A stretch of DNA of 39,205 bases from Candidatus Zymogenus saltonus (GCA_016929395.1 JAFGIX010000047.1:1-39205); one strand, 5' to 3'. Shown: positions 25,345 through 33,098, counted from the stretch's first letter. The notes: generated by a model from the letters alone, not told the origin. Numbers and translations: made by a program.

Positions 25345-25731
25345 CTATTCGCCGCATCCGTCGTCATGGTCGTGAGCGCAGGGAACGGTCCCCTTGACCC
25401 TTCCGGCAAGGTATGCCTTCAGGATATCCTCGATCTTTCCGGCATAACCGGTTACCACCTCTATGCCCATTCCGTTAAAAAGCTCGATTGCCCTGGGCCC
25501 CATCCCTCCGGCGATCATCACATCGGCCCCGAGCGACTGGATGAATTCCGGCATTATCCCCGGCTGGTGGTTGTTGAAGTGGGGATTTTCGACCACCTCG
25601 ACATCGCCCGCCGACAATTCCACGGCGTCATTGAAATCCGCGACAACATAATATGGGCATCTCCCGAAATGGGCCGAGAGCCTCCCATCAAGCCCCAGAT
25701 TGTCCTCCGAAGCCATCACTATTTTTTTCAT
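25345..25731 (-). CDS. NifX-like metal-cluster protein (second copy)
   Basis: A 128-residue NifX/NifB-C-terminal-like protein with SAHFGRCPYYVV (about 19-30), NPHFNNHQPG, MIAGGMGPRAIELF and a His/Cys-rich tail (PCAHDHDDGCGE) that may bind metal. Of the three copies here this is closest in motif layout to the Orp orange-protein type. It follows Mrp by 23 bases and so is very likely co-transcribed with it. Cluster identity (Mo-Cu, Fe-S or other) is unknown. Confidence 0.87.
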   Translation of the reverse strand: MKKIVMASEDNLGLDGRLSAHFGRCPYYVVADFNDAVELSAGDVEVVENPHFNNHQPGIMPEFIQSLGADVMIAGGMGPRAIELFNGMGIEVVTGYAGKIEDILKAYLAGRVKGTVPCAHDHDDGCGE

Positions 25732-25754
25732 GAGTTTTTATTCTCCTGTTACTT

Positions 25755-26660
25755 TCAAGTTTTTGCTTTTTTTCGCACCTTTCCGACATCGAGCCTTTTC
25801 ATGAGAGAATCCATTATATCAGAAAAGGCCGAAAACGTCTCCGAATCCCTCAAATATCTGACAAATGGCCTCCCCGAATCGCCGCTCTCCATAATCTCCG
25901 TATCGACAGGTATCCTTCCGAGAAACGGGACGCCCATCTCTTTGGCCGCCTTCTCGCCGCCCCCAACCTTGAAGAGGTTTATCTCCTTTCCGCAGTGGGG
26001 GCATTTGAATCCGCTCATATTCTCGACTATACCCAGTACGGGAACATTAAGCCTCTTGGAGAAGTTGACCGATTTCCTGCTGTCCAGAAGCGCCACATCC
26101 TGGGGGGTGGTGACAACGATCGAGCCTTCCGACGATCCGATCAGCTGCGCCACCGAGAGGGGCTCGTCGCCCGTTCCGGGGGGTAGGTCGACTATCAGGA
26201 AATCGAGGTCTCCCCAGTTTACTTCCCCAAGAAACTGTTTGATGACACCGTGCTTCATTGCCCCCCGCCATATCACGGGGGTATCCCGATCCTCCAGAAG
26301 ATACCCCACGGAGATGACGGAAAGGCCCTCCATGACCCTTACAGGGATAATCCCCTCTTCGGAGCCGCGGAGCCTCTCGTCCTCCAGTCCCAGCATCTTC
26401 GGGATGTTCGGGCCGTGTATGTCCGCATCCAGAAGGCCGACTTCAAAGCCCTCCATCGCGAGAAAGACCGCGAGGTTCGCGGCGACGGTGGATTTTCCCA
26501 CGCCCCCCTTTCCGCTCATCACCATGATCTTTTTGCCGATGCGGCCGAGCCTCATTTTTAAGAGATCCTCAGCATGTCTCTCCTTATCTTTCTCGGTGCA
26601 GCTCTCGCTTGCGTTACATGTGCTGCATGTCGAATCTTTATCGCACTCTTTATTGCTCAT
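25755..26660 (-). CDS. mrp: Mrp/ApbC-type Fe-S carrier ATPase
   Basis: A 301-residue Mrp/NBP35-family ATPase. The N-terminus has a Cys cluster (C6, C12, C15, C21), then GKGGVGKS (50-57), [10 protein letters not shown] (78-87), [11 protein letters not shown] (157-167), [10 protein letters not shown] and the cluster-bridging pair C220/C223 in FKCPHCG. It would carry [4Fe-4S] or related clusters between scaffold and target. The upstream in-frame sequence has stops, so the ATG at 26660 is the only good start, although the ribosome site is weak. The leader carries a row of short repeats. It is followed by NifX-like and zinc-ribbon genes, in the order seen in Orp-type loci. Confidence 0.92.
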   Translation of the reverse strand: MSNKECDKDSTCSTCNASESCTEKDKERHAEDLLKMRLGRIGKKIMVMSGKGGVGKSTVAANLAVFLAMEGFEVGLLDADIHGPNIPKMLGLEDERLRGSEEGIIPVRVMEGLSVISVGYLLEDRDTPVIWRGAMKHGVIKQFLGEVNWGDLDFLIVDLPPGTGDEPLSVAQLIGSSEGSIVVTTPQDVALLDSRKSVNFSKRLNVPVLGIVENMSGFKCPHCGKEINLFKVGGGEKAAKEMGVPFLGRIPVDTEIMESGDSGRPFVRYLRDSETFSAFSDIMDSLMKRLDVGKVRKKAKT

Positions 26661-26665
26661 ATATT

Positions 26666-26743
26666 TACCAATTTCATCAATGTCACCAATGTCTCACCAA
26701 CGTCACCAATCTTTCACCAATACCCCGCCAATTCCCCGGCAAT
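26666..26743 (-). repeat. degenerate ATTGGTGA repeats in the mrp leader
   Basis: On the minus strand the motif (A)TTGGTGA occurs four times, with two or three weaker relatives (ATTGATGA, ATTGGTAA, ATTGGCGG), at steps of about 10-12 bases. The spacing is near one helical turn. It ends only a few bases before the ATG of mrp. Confidence 0.55.
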
Positions 26744-26923
26744 TACATATCTTTGCCCGATCTCCTTTGAAAAGCCGGATGTCCGCCCCGTCCCGCCTTT
26801 TTGTCGAAAAAAAGGAGTCGAGAAAAGGAAAACTGAGCGAGGGAGGCAAAGATCGTACTCCTCCCTCGCCCCCCCCCCCAACGCCCCCTCACACATCCTC
26901 ATGCCCCCCCACTCAAAACAGCC

Positions 26924-27307
26924 TTATTTTTTCTCCTCAGCGGAAAGCTCAGAGAGCCTCTTCTCCATAGTCTCCATTTCCATCCTGATCCCCTTGAGCT
27001 GACCTTCTATGAAGGCCCTTTCCTGTTCGGGATTCTGCGAGTATGGCGTGCCGTATCCCGTCCCGTATCCCGTGCCATATCCATATACCGGGGGCGCGTA
27101 CCAGCGCCCTCCGCCTCCCCTTCCCCAGGCCATGCCGCGGCCCATCCCGCGGCCCCGGCCTCCGCCAAATCCCATACCCCTCCCCATGCCGAATCCTCCA
27201 GCTCCCGGATTGGCATAACCCGGCGCATCGTATCCGGCACAGAAACCCATTCCCCTTCCGGTCATCGGCCCCATCCCCTGGGGACCTGTTCTGTCTCCCC
27301 TCGGCAT
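26924..27307 (-). CDS. DUF5320-like Gly/Arg/Met-rich protein with C-terminal coiled coil
   Basis: A 127-residue protein. It starts MPRGDRTGPQGMGPMTGRGMGFC, the hallmark opening of small proteins that accompany NifX-like genes in anaerobes. The middle is a run of Gly-Arg-Met and then Tyr-Gly-Thr repeats (GYGTGYGTGYGT). Residues about 92-127 form a charged helix suited to a coiled coil (ERAFIEGQLKGIRMEME onward). Function is unknown; a partner of NifX-like or Mrp proteins is possible. The ATG at 27307 has GGAGG eight bases upstream; the GTG three codons earlier would overlap that site. Confidence 0.8.
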   Translation of the reverse strand: MPRGDRTGPQGMGPMTGRGMGFCAGYDAPGYANPGAGGFGMGRGMGFGGGRGRGMGRGMAWGRGGGGRWYAPPVYGYGTGYGTGYGTPYSQNPEQERAFIEGQLKGIRMEMETMEKRLSELSAEEKK

Positions 27308-27436
27308 GATAAACACCTCCTTTATATGCTGTTTAACATATCTATCAACTCTCTACCATCATTAAATCAATTAATCTGCTACCCCTCCCCCACTATTTCT
27401 CACTCCCTGCCCTTTGCCGGTCCCTCATTCATTTCT

Positions 27437-27850
27437 TCATCTTCCCCCACGAAACCTCCTCCTACAAGACCCGAACCTATCCACAGGAATCGCCATGCTG
27501 CTCAAAGTCCCGTCTATATATGCCCTGATCGCCTCCCTCGCATTCCCCGCTATCCACGAAACGAGATCGATGCCGCTCTCGAGGAGCAGACTGCTGCACG
27601 TGCAATCGACTCCGCAGCATATCACGACCTTTATCCCCTCGTCCTTGAACCAGTGGGCGATATTCAATGGATGCACCCCGACAATCCTGACCTCTTCTTC
27701 ATCTACGACTTTTCCGTCCTCGACTGTGGCAAAGAGCATCTTTTCTGCCGTATCGAGCCTGGGCGCCACCCTCCACTCGAATATTGGAACCGCGATCTTG
27801 TAGCATTTCTTATCCTTCATGTATATTTTATATTGCAAATTGAATGCCAC
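27437..27850 (-). CDS. divergent NifX-like protein (first copy)
   Basis: A 137-residue protein with the fold pattern of the NifX family (KIAVPIFEWRVAPRLDTAEKMLFATVEDGKV in segments, then IKVVICCGVDCTCSSLL and ARAIDG-type helices). It replaces the FGRC motif by a Cys-rich CCGVDCTC stretch near residues 78-86, so its metal site must differ from the other two copies. The GTG at 27850 has GGAGGG just upstream; an internal ATG at 27820 has no ribosome site. It is the first gene of the cluster after the sigma-54 activator and the candidate -24/-12 promoter. Confidence 0.75.
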   Translation of the reverse strand: MAFNLQYKIYMKDKKCYKIAVPIFEWRVAPRLDTAEKMLFATVEDGKVVDEEEVRIVGVHPLNIAHWFKDEGIKVVICCGVDCTCSSLLLESGIDLVSWIAGNAREAIRAYIDGTLSSMAIPVDRFGSCRRRFRGGR

Positions 27851-28005
27851 AAGCCCTCCGTAATCTATATTATATAAAGCTTAATGATTTCGAGGCATTA
27901 TGAAAGGGTAGGACGAGCGCAAAAGGATTAATAGGTAAAATGGTTTCAAAATTGAAACTCCATGACAGGGAAATCATTACATACATGTAACTCCATTGGT
28001 CAGGA

Positions 28006-28022
28006 AGCAATTAAAAAACCGT
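28006..28022 (-). promoter_or_regulatory. candidate sigma-54 (-24/-12) promoter of the Orp-like cluster
   Basis: On the minus strand CGG, T6, AATTGCTT gives the invariant GG-N10-GC spacing, with a good TTGC at -12 but a weak GGTTT at -24. It lies between the activator gene and the first NifX-like gene, in the right direction. Inverted repeats GTTTCA/TGAAAC (27943-27958) and TTACAT/ATGTAA (27977-27990) lie downstream of it. The T6 could alternatively be part of a terminator. Confidence 0.4.
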
Positions 28023-28090
28023 CCGGTCATTCTTCACAATAATATTTCACTTGGCTCAAACGGTTAAAAGGCCAGGGACAAAACACCTCT

Positions 28091-29434
28091 CTAAATGAGG
28101 CCGTACTCCTTCATCTTCCTCCACAGGGTTACCTTGGTCATCTTCAAGGCCCTGGCGGTCTTGACCCGGCTTCCGTCGTAACGGGAGAGGCACTCGGCTA
28201 TCATCTGTCTCTCCTTGTTTTTCAAGCCCTCCTTCAACGACGAAGAGCCGCCGTCGGCGACGACCGCCTTGCCCGCCAACTCTCCGGGGAGGTTCTCCCT
28301 GGTGATAACGCCGTCCCTGCAGAGGATCACGGTGTGCTCGATGATATTCTCGAGCTCCCTCACGTTTCCCGGAAAATCGTACCTCATCAGGAAATCCAAC
28401 ACATCATCCGAGATCTCCTTGATATCCTTTCCCATCCTGATGGACATCTTGTCGATGAATTGTTCCACAAGGAGCGGAATATCCTCCCTTCGCTCCTTCA
28501 GCTCCGGCAGGGCTATCCTGACTATGTTCAGCCTGTAGTAGAGATCCTCCCTGAAGTTGCCGGATTGCACCTCCTCGGTCAGGTTCCTGTTCGTGGACGC
28601 AATAATCCTCACATCGGCGTTTACGCTCTTGACCGATCCGAGGGGCTCATACTCCCTCTCCTGGAGGACTCGAAGCAGTTTGACCTGAAGGGTCTTCGGC
28701 AGGTCCCCGATCTCGTCGAGGAGCAGCGTCCCGCCTTTTGCCATGGCAAAGCGCCCCGGCTTGTCCTTAACCGCATTGGTGAAGGCCCCCTTTACGTATC
28801 CGAAGAGCTCCGACTCCAGGAGGTTCTCCGGGAGGGCGGACGAGTTGACGGCGACAAACGGCCCCGACTTCCTGTGGGAGAGGTTATGAATCGCCCTGGC
28901 GAAGAGCTCCTTTCCCGTACCGCTCTTCCCCTCGATCAAGACCGTGCTGTCGCTCTCCGCTATATCGGGAAGGATATCGAATATCTCCAATATCTTCTTG
29001 TTCTTGCTAATAATGTCCTCAAAGGTGTACTGGGCCTTTACCTCCTTTTTCAGCTCCTCGATGTAGGACAGGTCGCGAAAGGTCTCCACCCCGCCCATTA
29101 CCTCCCCGTCCTTGTCCCTCAAGACGGCCGTGCTTATCGAGACCGGCACCTTCTGTCCCACGCCGTTTATGATGTCTATCTTCTGGTTGATGATCTCGAT
29201 TCCGGTCGAGATGGACCTCCTCAGGGCGCAGTTCTGGGTGCAGATGCTGGCGTGAAAGATATCGCTGCAGCTCCTGCCGATCGCCTCCTTTCGGGAGATG
29301 CCGGTTATCCTCTCGGCGGCGGTGTTAAACGACGTTATCTTCCAATCCCTGTCAACGGTGAAGACGCCGTCTGCTATGCTTCCGAGAATGGTATCGACAA
29401 ATCTGTCCCTGTTTCCGTTATCCGTTTTAGCCAT
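28091..29434 (-). CDS. PAS-AAA+-Fis sigma-54-dependent transcriptional activator
   Basis: A 447-residue enhancer-binding protein. Residues 10-125 form a PAS domain with Cys residues C56, C65 and C69 (ICTQNC), which may sense redox state or hold a cluster. The AAA+ domain has a Walker A variant GKSGTGKE (169-176), a sigma-54 contact loop GAFTNA (216-221; usual GAFTGA), Walker B LLLDEIGDLP, the R-finger region REDLYYRLN and DFPGNVRELEN. A Fis-type helix-turn-helix ends the protein (SRVKTARALKMTKVTLWRKM). The ATG at 29434 fits a leaderless transcript. It lies between the ornithine operon and the Orp-like cluster; the analogous Desulfovibrio orp operons are driven by such an activator, so the cluster is the favoured target. 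Confidence 0.9.
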   Translation of the reverse strand: MAKTDNGNRDRFVDTILGSIADGVFTVDRDWKITSFNTAAERITGISRKEAIGRSCSDIFHASICTQNCALRRSISTGIEIINQKIDIINGVGQKVPVSISTAVLRDKDGEVMGGVETFRDLSYIEELKKEVKAQYTFEDIISKNKKILEIFDILPDIAESDSTVLIEGKSGTGKELFARAIHNLSHRKSGPFVAVNSSALPENLLESELFGYVKGAFTNAVKDKPGRFAMAKGGTLLLDEIGDLPKTLQVKLLRVLQEREYEPLGSVKSVNADVRIIASTNRNLTEEVQSGNFREDLYYRLNIVRIALPELKERREDIPLLVEQFIDKMSIRMGKDIKEISDDVLDFLMRYDFPGNVRELENIIEHTVILCRDGVITRENLPGELAGKAVVADGGSSSLKEGLKNKERQMIAECLSRYDGSRVKTARALKMTKVTLWRKMKEYGLI

Positions 29435-29440
29435 GGTTTC

Positions 29441-29469
29441 ATTATAGCAAAACAGTTTCAATTATGCAA
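29441..29469 (-). promoter_or_regulatory. promoter of the sigma-54 activator gene (leaderless)
   Basis: Minus-strand TTGCAT (29464-29469), a 17-base spacer and TATAAT (29441-29446) extended by TGC. Only six bases separate the -10 from the ATG at 29434, so the expected transcription start is the A of the ATG itself. There is no Shine-Dalgarno sequence. Confidence 0.65.
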
Positions 29470-29585
29470 CTATTTTATATAACGCATCAAAAGCCGTCCG
29501 ATTACAGATAAGGGTGTCTTTTGATCTCTTAAACGGAAGCGAGGATGGATAAGGTCGATTCCCTTGGAGTTGCGCCGAACGTGCG

Positions 29586-29617
29586 GATTGTCCGATTGTT
29601 CAATTGTTCGATTGCTA
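29586..29617. repeat. four tandem copies of an 8-bp unit
   Basis: GATTGTCC, GATTGTTC, AATTGTTC and GATTGCTA follow one another without gaps, between the orr gene and the sigma-54 activator promoter. Function is unknown; slippage-generated repeat or protein-binding array are both possible. Confidence 0.8.
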
Positions 29618-29658
29618 TTAGAGGGCGGGCCTAAATATCGAGGGCCTTTACTTTGACT

Positions 29659-31710
29659 TTATCCCCTCCTTTTGACGATCTTCTTGCCGAACGCGGAGAG
29701 GATAAACTCCACGGCGACCTGGGCCGTTGAGTTGTCTGCGTCCCGTTCCGGATTGATGCCCACCACCCCCAGTGCCACCATGAGGCCGGACTGGGCAACG
29801 AGCTCCATGGCGAGGTGGGTCTCTCGATATGTTATCCCCCCCCGAATGGGGGTGTCAACGCCCGACGCCACTTGGGAGTCGACGACGTCCATCCCCAGGC
29901 TGACGTAGATCCCCCCCGTCCCGCTTCCGGCGGCCCTGAGTCCCTGATAGATCGTCTCCTTCATGCCGAGGTTGTCTATGTCCTCCATCGTGAATATCCT
30001 GATCCCCGATTCGGAGATGAGATCGGCCTCCTCCTGGTCGATGTCGCGAAGCCCTATAATGGCTACGTTTTCGGGGGAGAGCTTCGGCGATATCCCCCCC
30101 ATCTTGAAGAGACGCTCGTTCCCCCCCTCCCCGTGAAAGCCGAGAGCATGGGCCAAGACCGAGCTGGTGATCCTCTCCCCCATTTCGTCTCCTCCGCCGC
30201 TTCCCCGATCATCTTTCCCCGAAATCTTAAAGTCGCCGTGGGCATCGAGCCACATGAGGCCGAAGGGGCCAATGATTCTCGCGAGTCCCAGAAAGACGCC
30301 GAAGCTCGCCGTGTCGTCCCCCCCGAGGATCAGGGGGACAAGCTTGCCTTTTATCGCCTCTTCCACGAAAGTAGCCGTCTCCTCAGAAATCCTCACGATC
30401 TCGCTCACGTTTTCATCGTAGTCGCCTCCGGATATGGCCTCGTCAAGCCGGACATCACCCCGATCATCCACGGTCAGGGCCAAGGATTTGAGCCTCTCCA
30501 CAAGCCCCGCGTCCCTGACGGCCCTGGGGGCGTGTCTCACGCCTGGGGATAGAGACCCCACCCAGCTCGGAACCCCGATGACGGCAACTCCCTTTAGATT
30601 GTCCAAATCCCCCTCCTTGGACACCATTTGTTTCTCCACATAAGAAGAGGTCATCGCGGCGAGGAGCGAGGCGTAGTTCATCAGAAATCCGAGCCTCATG
30701 CCAAGCTCGATCTCGCCCTTGGCCGTGGTAACGTCGACGATGAGGTGGTCGCTGGAGGCCCCGATGATCTTAAGCCTGTCGTCCACGGGGAAAAGCCCCT
30801 CTATCTCCACGTCCTCCCGCCCCACGTTCAAGATCGCTCTTGCCATCTCCCGCTTTGCTCCCTTGAAGGAAGATGAGGTGAAGTCAAAGGCGGGCTTATG
30901 CCCGAAGGCGTCCTGGCTTATCTCCCCAATCGGGACCCCGGGCTTATCCTTGAGCTCGATTACCTCCGCCTTAAGCATAAAGGCGTCCTGGGCAGTCCCG
31001 GGCCAGGGCCTCCTCTCTATCGTCTCTCGGCCTAAAAGGATCGCCTCTCCTATCCTCATGTTATTGACCCTCTTCGGCATCCCCCCTTCGCTGATGAGGG
31101 TGAGGGCGCTGGAGTTTCCCCCCGATATATATTTCAGCTCTATTCCGAACCTCCTCTCTATCTCGTCGGCGTAATCGACCAGAAGCCCCATGTTTTCCCT
31201 TGTGGGGATCACGCCGCCGTAGCAGCTGAGGTTGGTGCCCAAACCGACTATTCTGACCCCCTGAAAAAGCGCCACCTCCTTCACGGTGGGTATCAGGTCG
31301 TCCGGCCAGATTCCCTCCCTCAGGTCGCCGAGATCGACCATCAGGATTATGTCGTGGACTATTCCCCTCCTTATTCCCGCCTCGGAGAGCGCCCGGATCA
31401 CCGACAGCTCCGAGTTGAGGCTGATGTCGACCGAGACCACGACCTCGTCCGCCTCGGAGAGGGATGGGATGCGAAGGAGCATGATCGGGGCGTTTATGCC
31501 GTTGACCTTGAGGCGGCGGACGTTTTCCATCCTCGATTCGCCGATCCCCACGACCCCTCCCTTTATCATCGCCCTTGCCGCCTGGGGCATCCCGCAGGTC
31601 ACCTTGGTGACGCCGAAAACCTCGATGCCGAATCTCCCGCAGAGATCGGTGACCGCGCGAGCGTTCTCCTCGATCTTTTCAAGGTCTACCGTTACCGAGG
31701 GATTTGTCAT
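29659..31710 (-). CDS. orr: ornithine racemase fused to a degenerate arginase-fold domain
   Basis: A 683-residue fusion. Residues 1-370 are a PLP alanine/ornithine racemase-type barrel with the cofactor lysine in FGVTKVTCG, then GIGESRMEN, LGTNLSCYGG and ISGGNSSAL; it should interconvert L- and D-ornithine, the first step of the pathway. Residues about 378-683 match arginase throughout (LILGGDD, WLDAHGDF, TPIRGGITYRETHLAME). Metal ligands D489, H491, D493 and D608 are kept, but the GGDH His is D466, the HGMPL His is T515, the first Asp of SxDxD is G606 and the VEVNP Glu is G651. Arginase activity is therefore doubtful. The ATG lies two bases after the preceding stop. Confidence 0.87.
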   Translation of the reverse strand: MTNPSVTVDLEKIEENARAVTDLCGRFGIEVFGVTKVTCGMPQAARAMIKGGVVGIGESRMENVRRLKVNGINAPIMLLRIPSLSEADEVVVSVDISLNSELSVIRALSEAGIRRGIVHDIILMVDLGDLREGIWPDDLIPTVKEVALFQGVRIVGLGTNLSCYGGVIPTRENMGLLVDYADEIERRFGIELKYISGGNSSALTLISEGGMPKRVNNMRIGEAILLGRETIERRPWPGTAQDAFMLKAEVIELKDKPGVPIGEISQDAFGHKPAFDFTSSSFKGAKREMARAILNVGREDVEIEGLFPVDDRLKIIGASSDHLIVDVTTAKGEIELGMRLGFLMNYASLLAAMTSSYVEKQMVSKEGDLDNLKGVAVIGVPSWVGSLSPGVRHAPRAVRDAGLVERLKSLALTVDDRGDVRLDEAISGGDYDENVSEIVRISEETATFVEEAIKGKLVPLILGGDDTASFGVFLGLARIIGPFGLMWLDAHGDFKISGKDDRGSGGGDEMGERITSSVLAHALGFHGEGGNERLFKMGGISPKLSPENVAIIGLRDIDQEEADLISESGIRIFTMEDIDNLGMKETIYQGLRAAGSGTGGIYVSLGMDVVDSQVASGVDTPIRGGITYRETHLAMELVAQSGLMVALGVVGINPERDADNSTAQVAVEFILSAFGKKIVKRRG

Positions 31711-31712
31711 TT

Positions 31713-33098
31713 TCAGGCCCCCTTTTGATCAAGACCAAGGCTCATCTTCAGGGAGGAGAGAGCGCACTCCGGGTGTTTCTTTACCATCACCCCCGCCGCC
31801 GCCATTATGTAGTTGCTGTCGATAGAGACCTCGGCGTCCCCGGGCGGCAGGAGCTTTTTGTCCCTGATGTCCCTCCTGATCGATTTCAGGATGTCCCGGC
31901 CGCCATCGAGGCGGCAGAGCGCCCCCCCCGTTCCGATGATGCTTTTCACAGCCGTCAGGTCCCTCCCCTCGACAAGCTCGCTTCTCCCGAACGTCCCGTA
32001 GGCGACCTTTATCTCCCCGGCGTGGCGCCAGACGGCGAGGTCCACGGCCCATTTGCAGAGCAGGGATGTCCTCTTTACCTCCTCCTCATCCGTGGGAATT
32101 GGAGCTAACCCGTCTATACCGCCTTCCGCCGCGTCGACCGCTCCCCCCCCCCATTCCGCCGTGCTCATCTGTGACTGCTTCAGGATATTCTGAGCGTTGT
32201 GGAAGACTCCCAGGTCACCCTCCACCGTCCTCTTCGCCAGCGGCTCCGGGGCCGTCATCAGCCTTGTAAGTTTCGGGGAGCCGGATGTCACCGAGTGGAC
32301 GTCGGTGGTGGCGCCCCCCACGTCCACAACCATCAGGTCTCCGATCTCATCGTAAAGAAGCTCCGAGGCCGCCATCACCGCCCCAGGGGTCGGCATAACG
32401 TCCCCTTGAACCATCTCCTTTACCCTCTCCATCCCCGGGGCGTTGATTATGTGATCCGAGAAGGCCCGCTGGATAATCTCCTTTACCGGCTTCAGGTTCA
32501 GCTCGTCAATCCTCGGATAGACGTTGTCGCATGTCAGAAGCCTGAGTCGGCTCTCGCCAAAGATCCTCTCGATCTCCCCCTTGGCGCTCACGTTCCCGGC
32601 GTAGATGATTGGGATATTAAGCCCTATCGCTGAGAGGATTCTGGCGTTTTTTACAATCACGTCGCGCTCGCCGTAGTCGACGCCGCCGGCCAGAAGTATC
32701 AGCCTCGGCGACACCCTCTCTATCTCGGCGATGTCCTCATCCCTTATCTCTCCCACGGTGGTGTAGACGACGACCGCCCCCGCCCCCAGCGAGGCCTCGC
32801 TGGCGGCCCTGAGCGTCATGTCGCGGGTAAGCCCGTGGACGGTCATCTTGAGGCCCCCGGCGGCTGATGAGGCGGCCATCAGATTCGCCCCCTCGGTCTC
32901 AATCCCAAGGCGGGATTTGAGGTCTTCCATCGCCCTCGTGAGGCCGACCGTCACGTCCCCCTCGTCAACCGTCGTAAGGGATACCCCCTGTCCCAAAAAA
33001 GGGGCGGGAGAATCCCCTCCCCCCCCCTTCAGATCGAACGCCGAGAGCTTCGTTATCGTGCTCCCGATCTCCGCCACCAGTAAATCGGCCCTCCTCAT
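31713..33098 (-). CDS. GlmL/MutL-like reactivating ATPase for the B12 aminomutase
   Basis: A 461-residue ASKHA-fold protein with an actin-like phosphate-1 motif AEIGSTITKL near the N-terminus, a second nucleotide motif VVDVGGATTDVHSV near 250 and IIGTGGALCRL near 390. This family (methylaspartate mutase accessory protein GlmL) is found beside B12-dependent carbon-skeleton or amino mutases and is thought to reactivate them by exchange of damaged cobalamin. The gene lies between oraE and orr exactly as in clostridial ornithine clusters, so ornithine aminomutase is the probable client. Spacing is 11 bases from oraE and two bases to orr. A GlmS mutase gene is absent. Confidence 0.87.
   Translation of the reverse strand: MRRADLLVAEIGSTITKLSAFDLKGGGGDSPAPFLGQGVSLTTVDEGDVTVGLTRAMEDLKSRLGIETEGANLMAASSAAGGLKMTVHGLTRDMTLRAASEASLGAGAVVVYTTVGEIRDEDIAEIERVSPRLILLAGGVDYGERDVIVKNARILSAIGLNIPIIYAGNVSAKGEIERIFGESRLRLLTCDNVYPRIDELNLKPVKEIIQRAFSDHIINAPGMERVKEMVQGDVMPTPGAVMAASELLYDEIGDLMVVDVGGATTDVHSVTSGSPKLTRLMTAPEPLAKRTVEGDLGVFHNAQNILKQSQMSTAEWGGGAVDAAEGGIDGLAPIPTDEEEVKRTSLLCKWAVDLAVWRHAGEIKVAYGTFGRSELVEGRDLTAVKSIIGTGGALCRLDGGRDILKSIRRDIRDKKLLPPGDAEVSIDSNYIMAAAGVMVKKHPECALSSLKMSLGLDQKGA

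Noticed and set aside
26714-26902. Minus-strand ORF of 62 codons upstream of mrp
   Set aside because: It has no ribosome site or domain and overlaps the repeat-rich leader.
25153-26970. Plus-strand ORF of 605 codons across NifX-like, zinc-ribbon and mrp genes
   Set aside because: It is the complement of well-supported genes; the Pro-rich start is simply the antisense of the Gly-rich protein.
24664-27850. NifX-like genes as evidence of nitrogen fixation
   Set aside because: No nifH, nifD, nifK, nifE or nifB is present, and the context (Mrp, MinD ATPases, sigma-54 activator) fits an Orp-type locus.
28334-29482. Plus-strand ORF of 382 codons opposite the sigma-54 activator
   Set aside because: It is the shadow of a gene with clear AAA+ motifs; there is no start site or domain.
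29586-29617. CRISPR array or integration site
   Set aside because: The units are only eight bases with no spacers; no cas, integrase or transposase gene is in the window.
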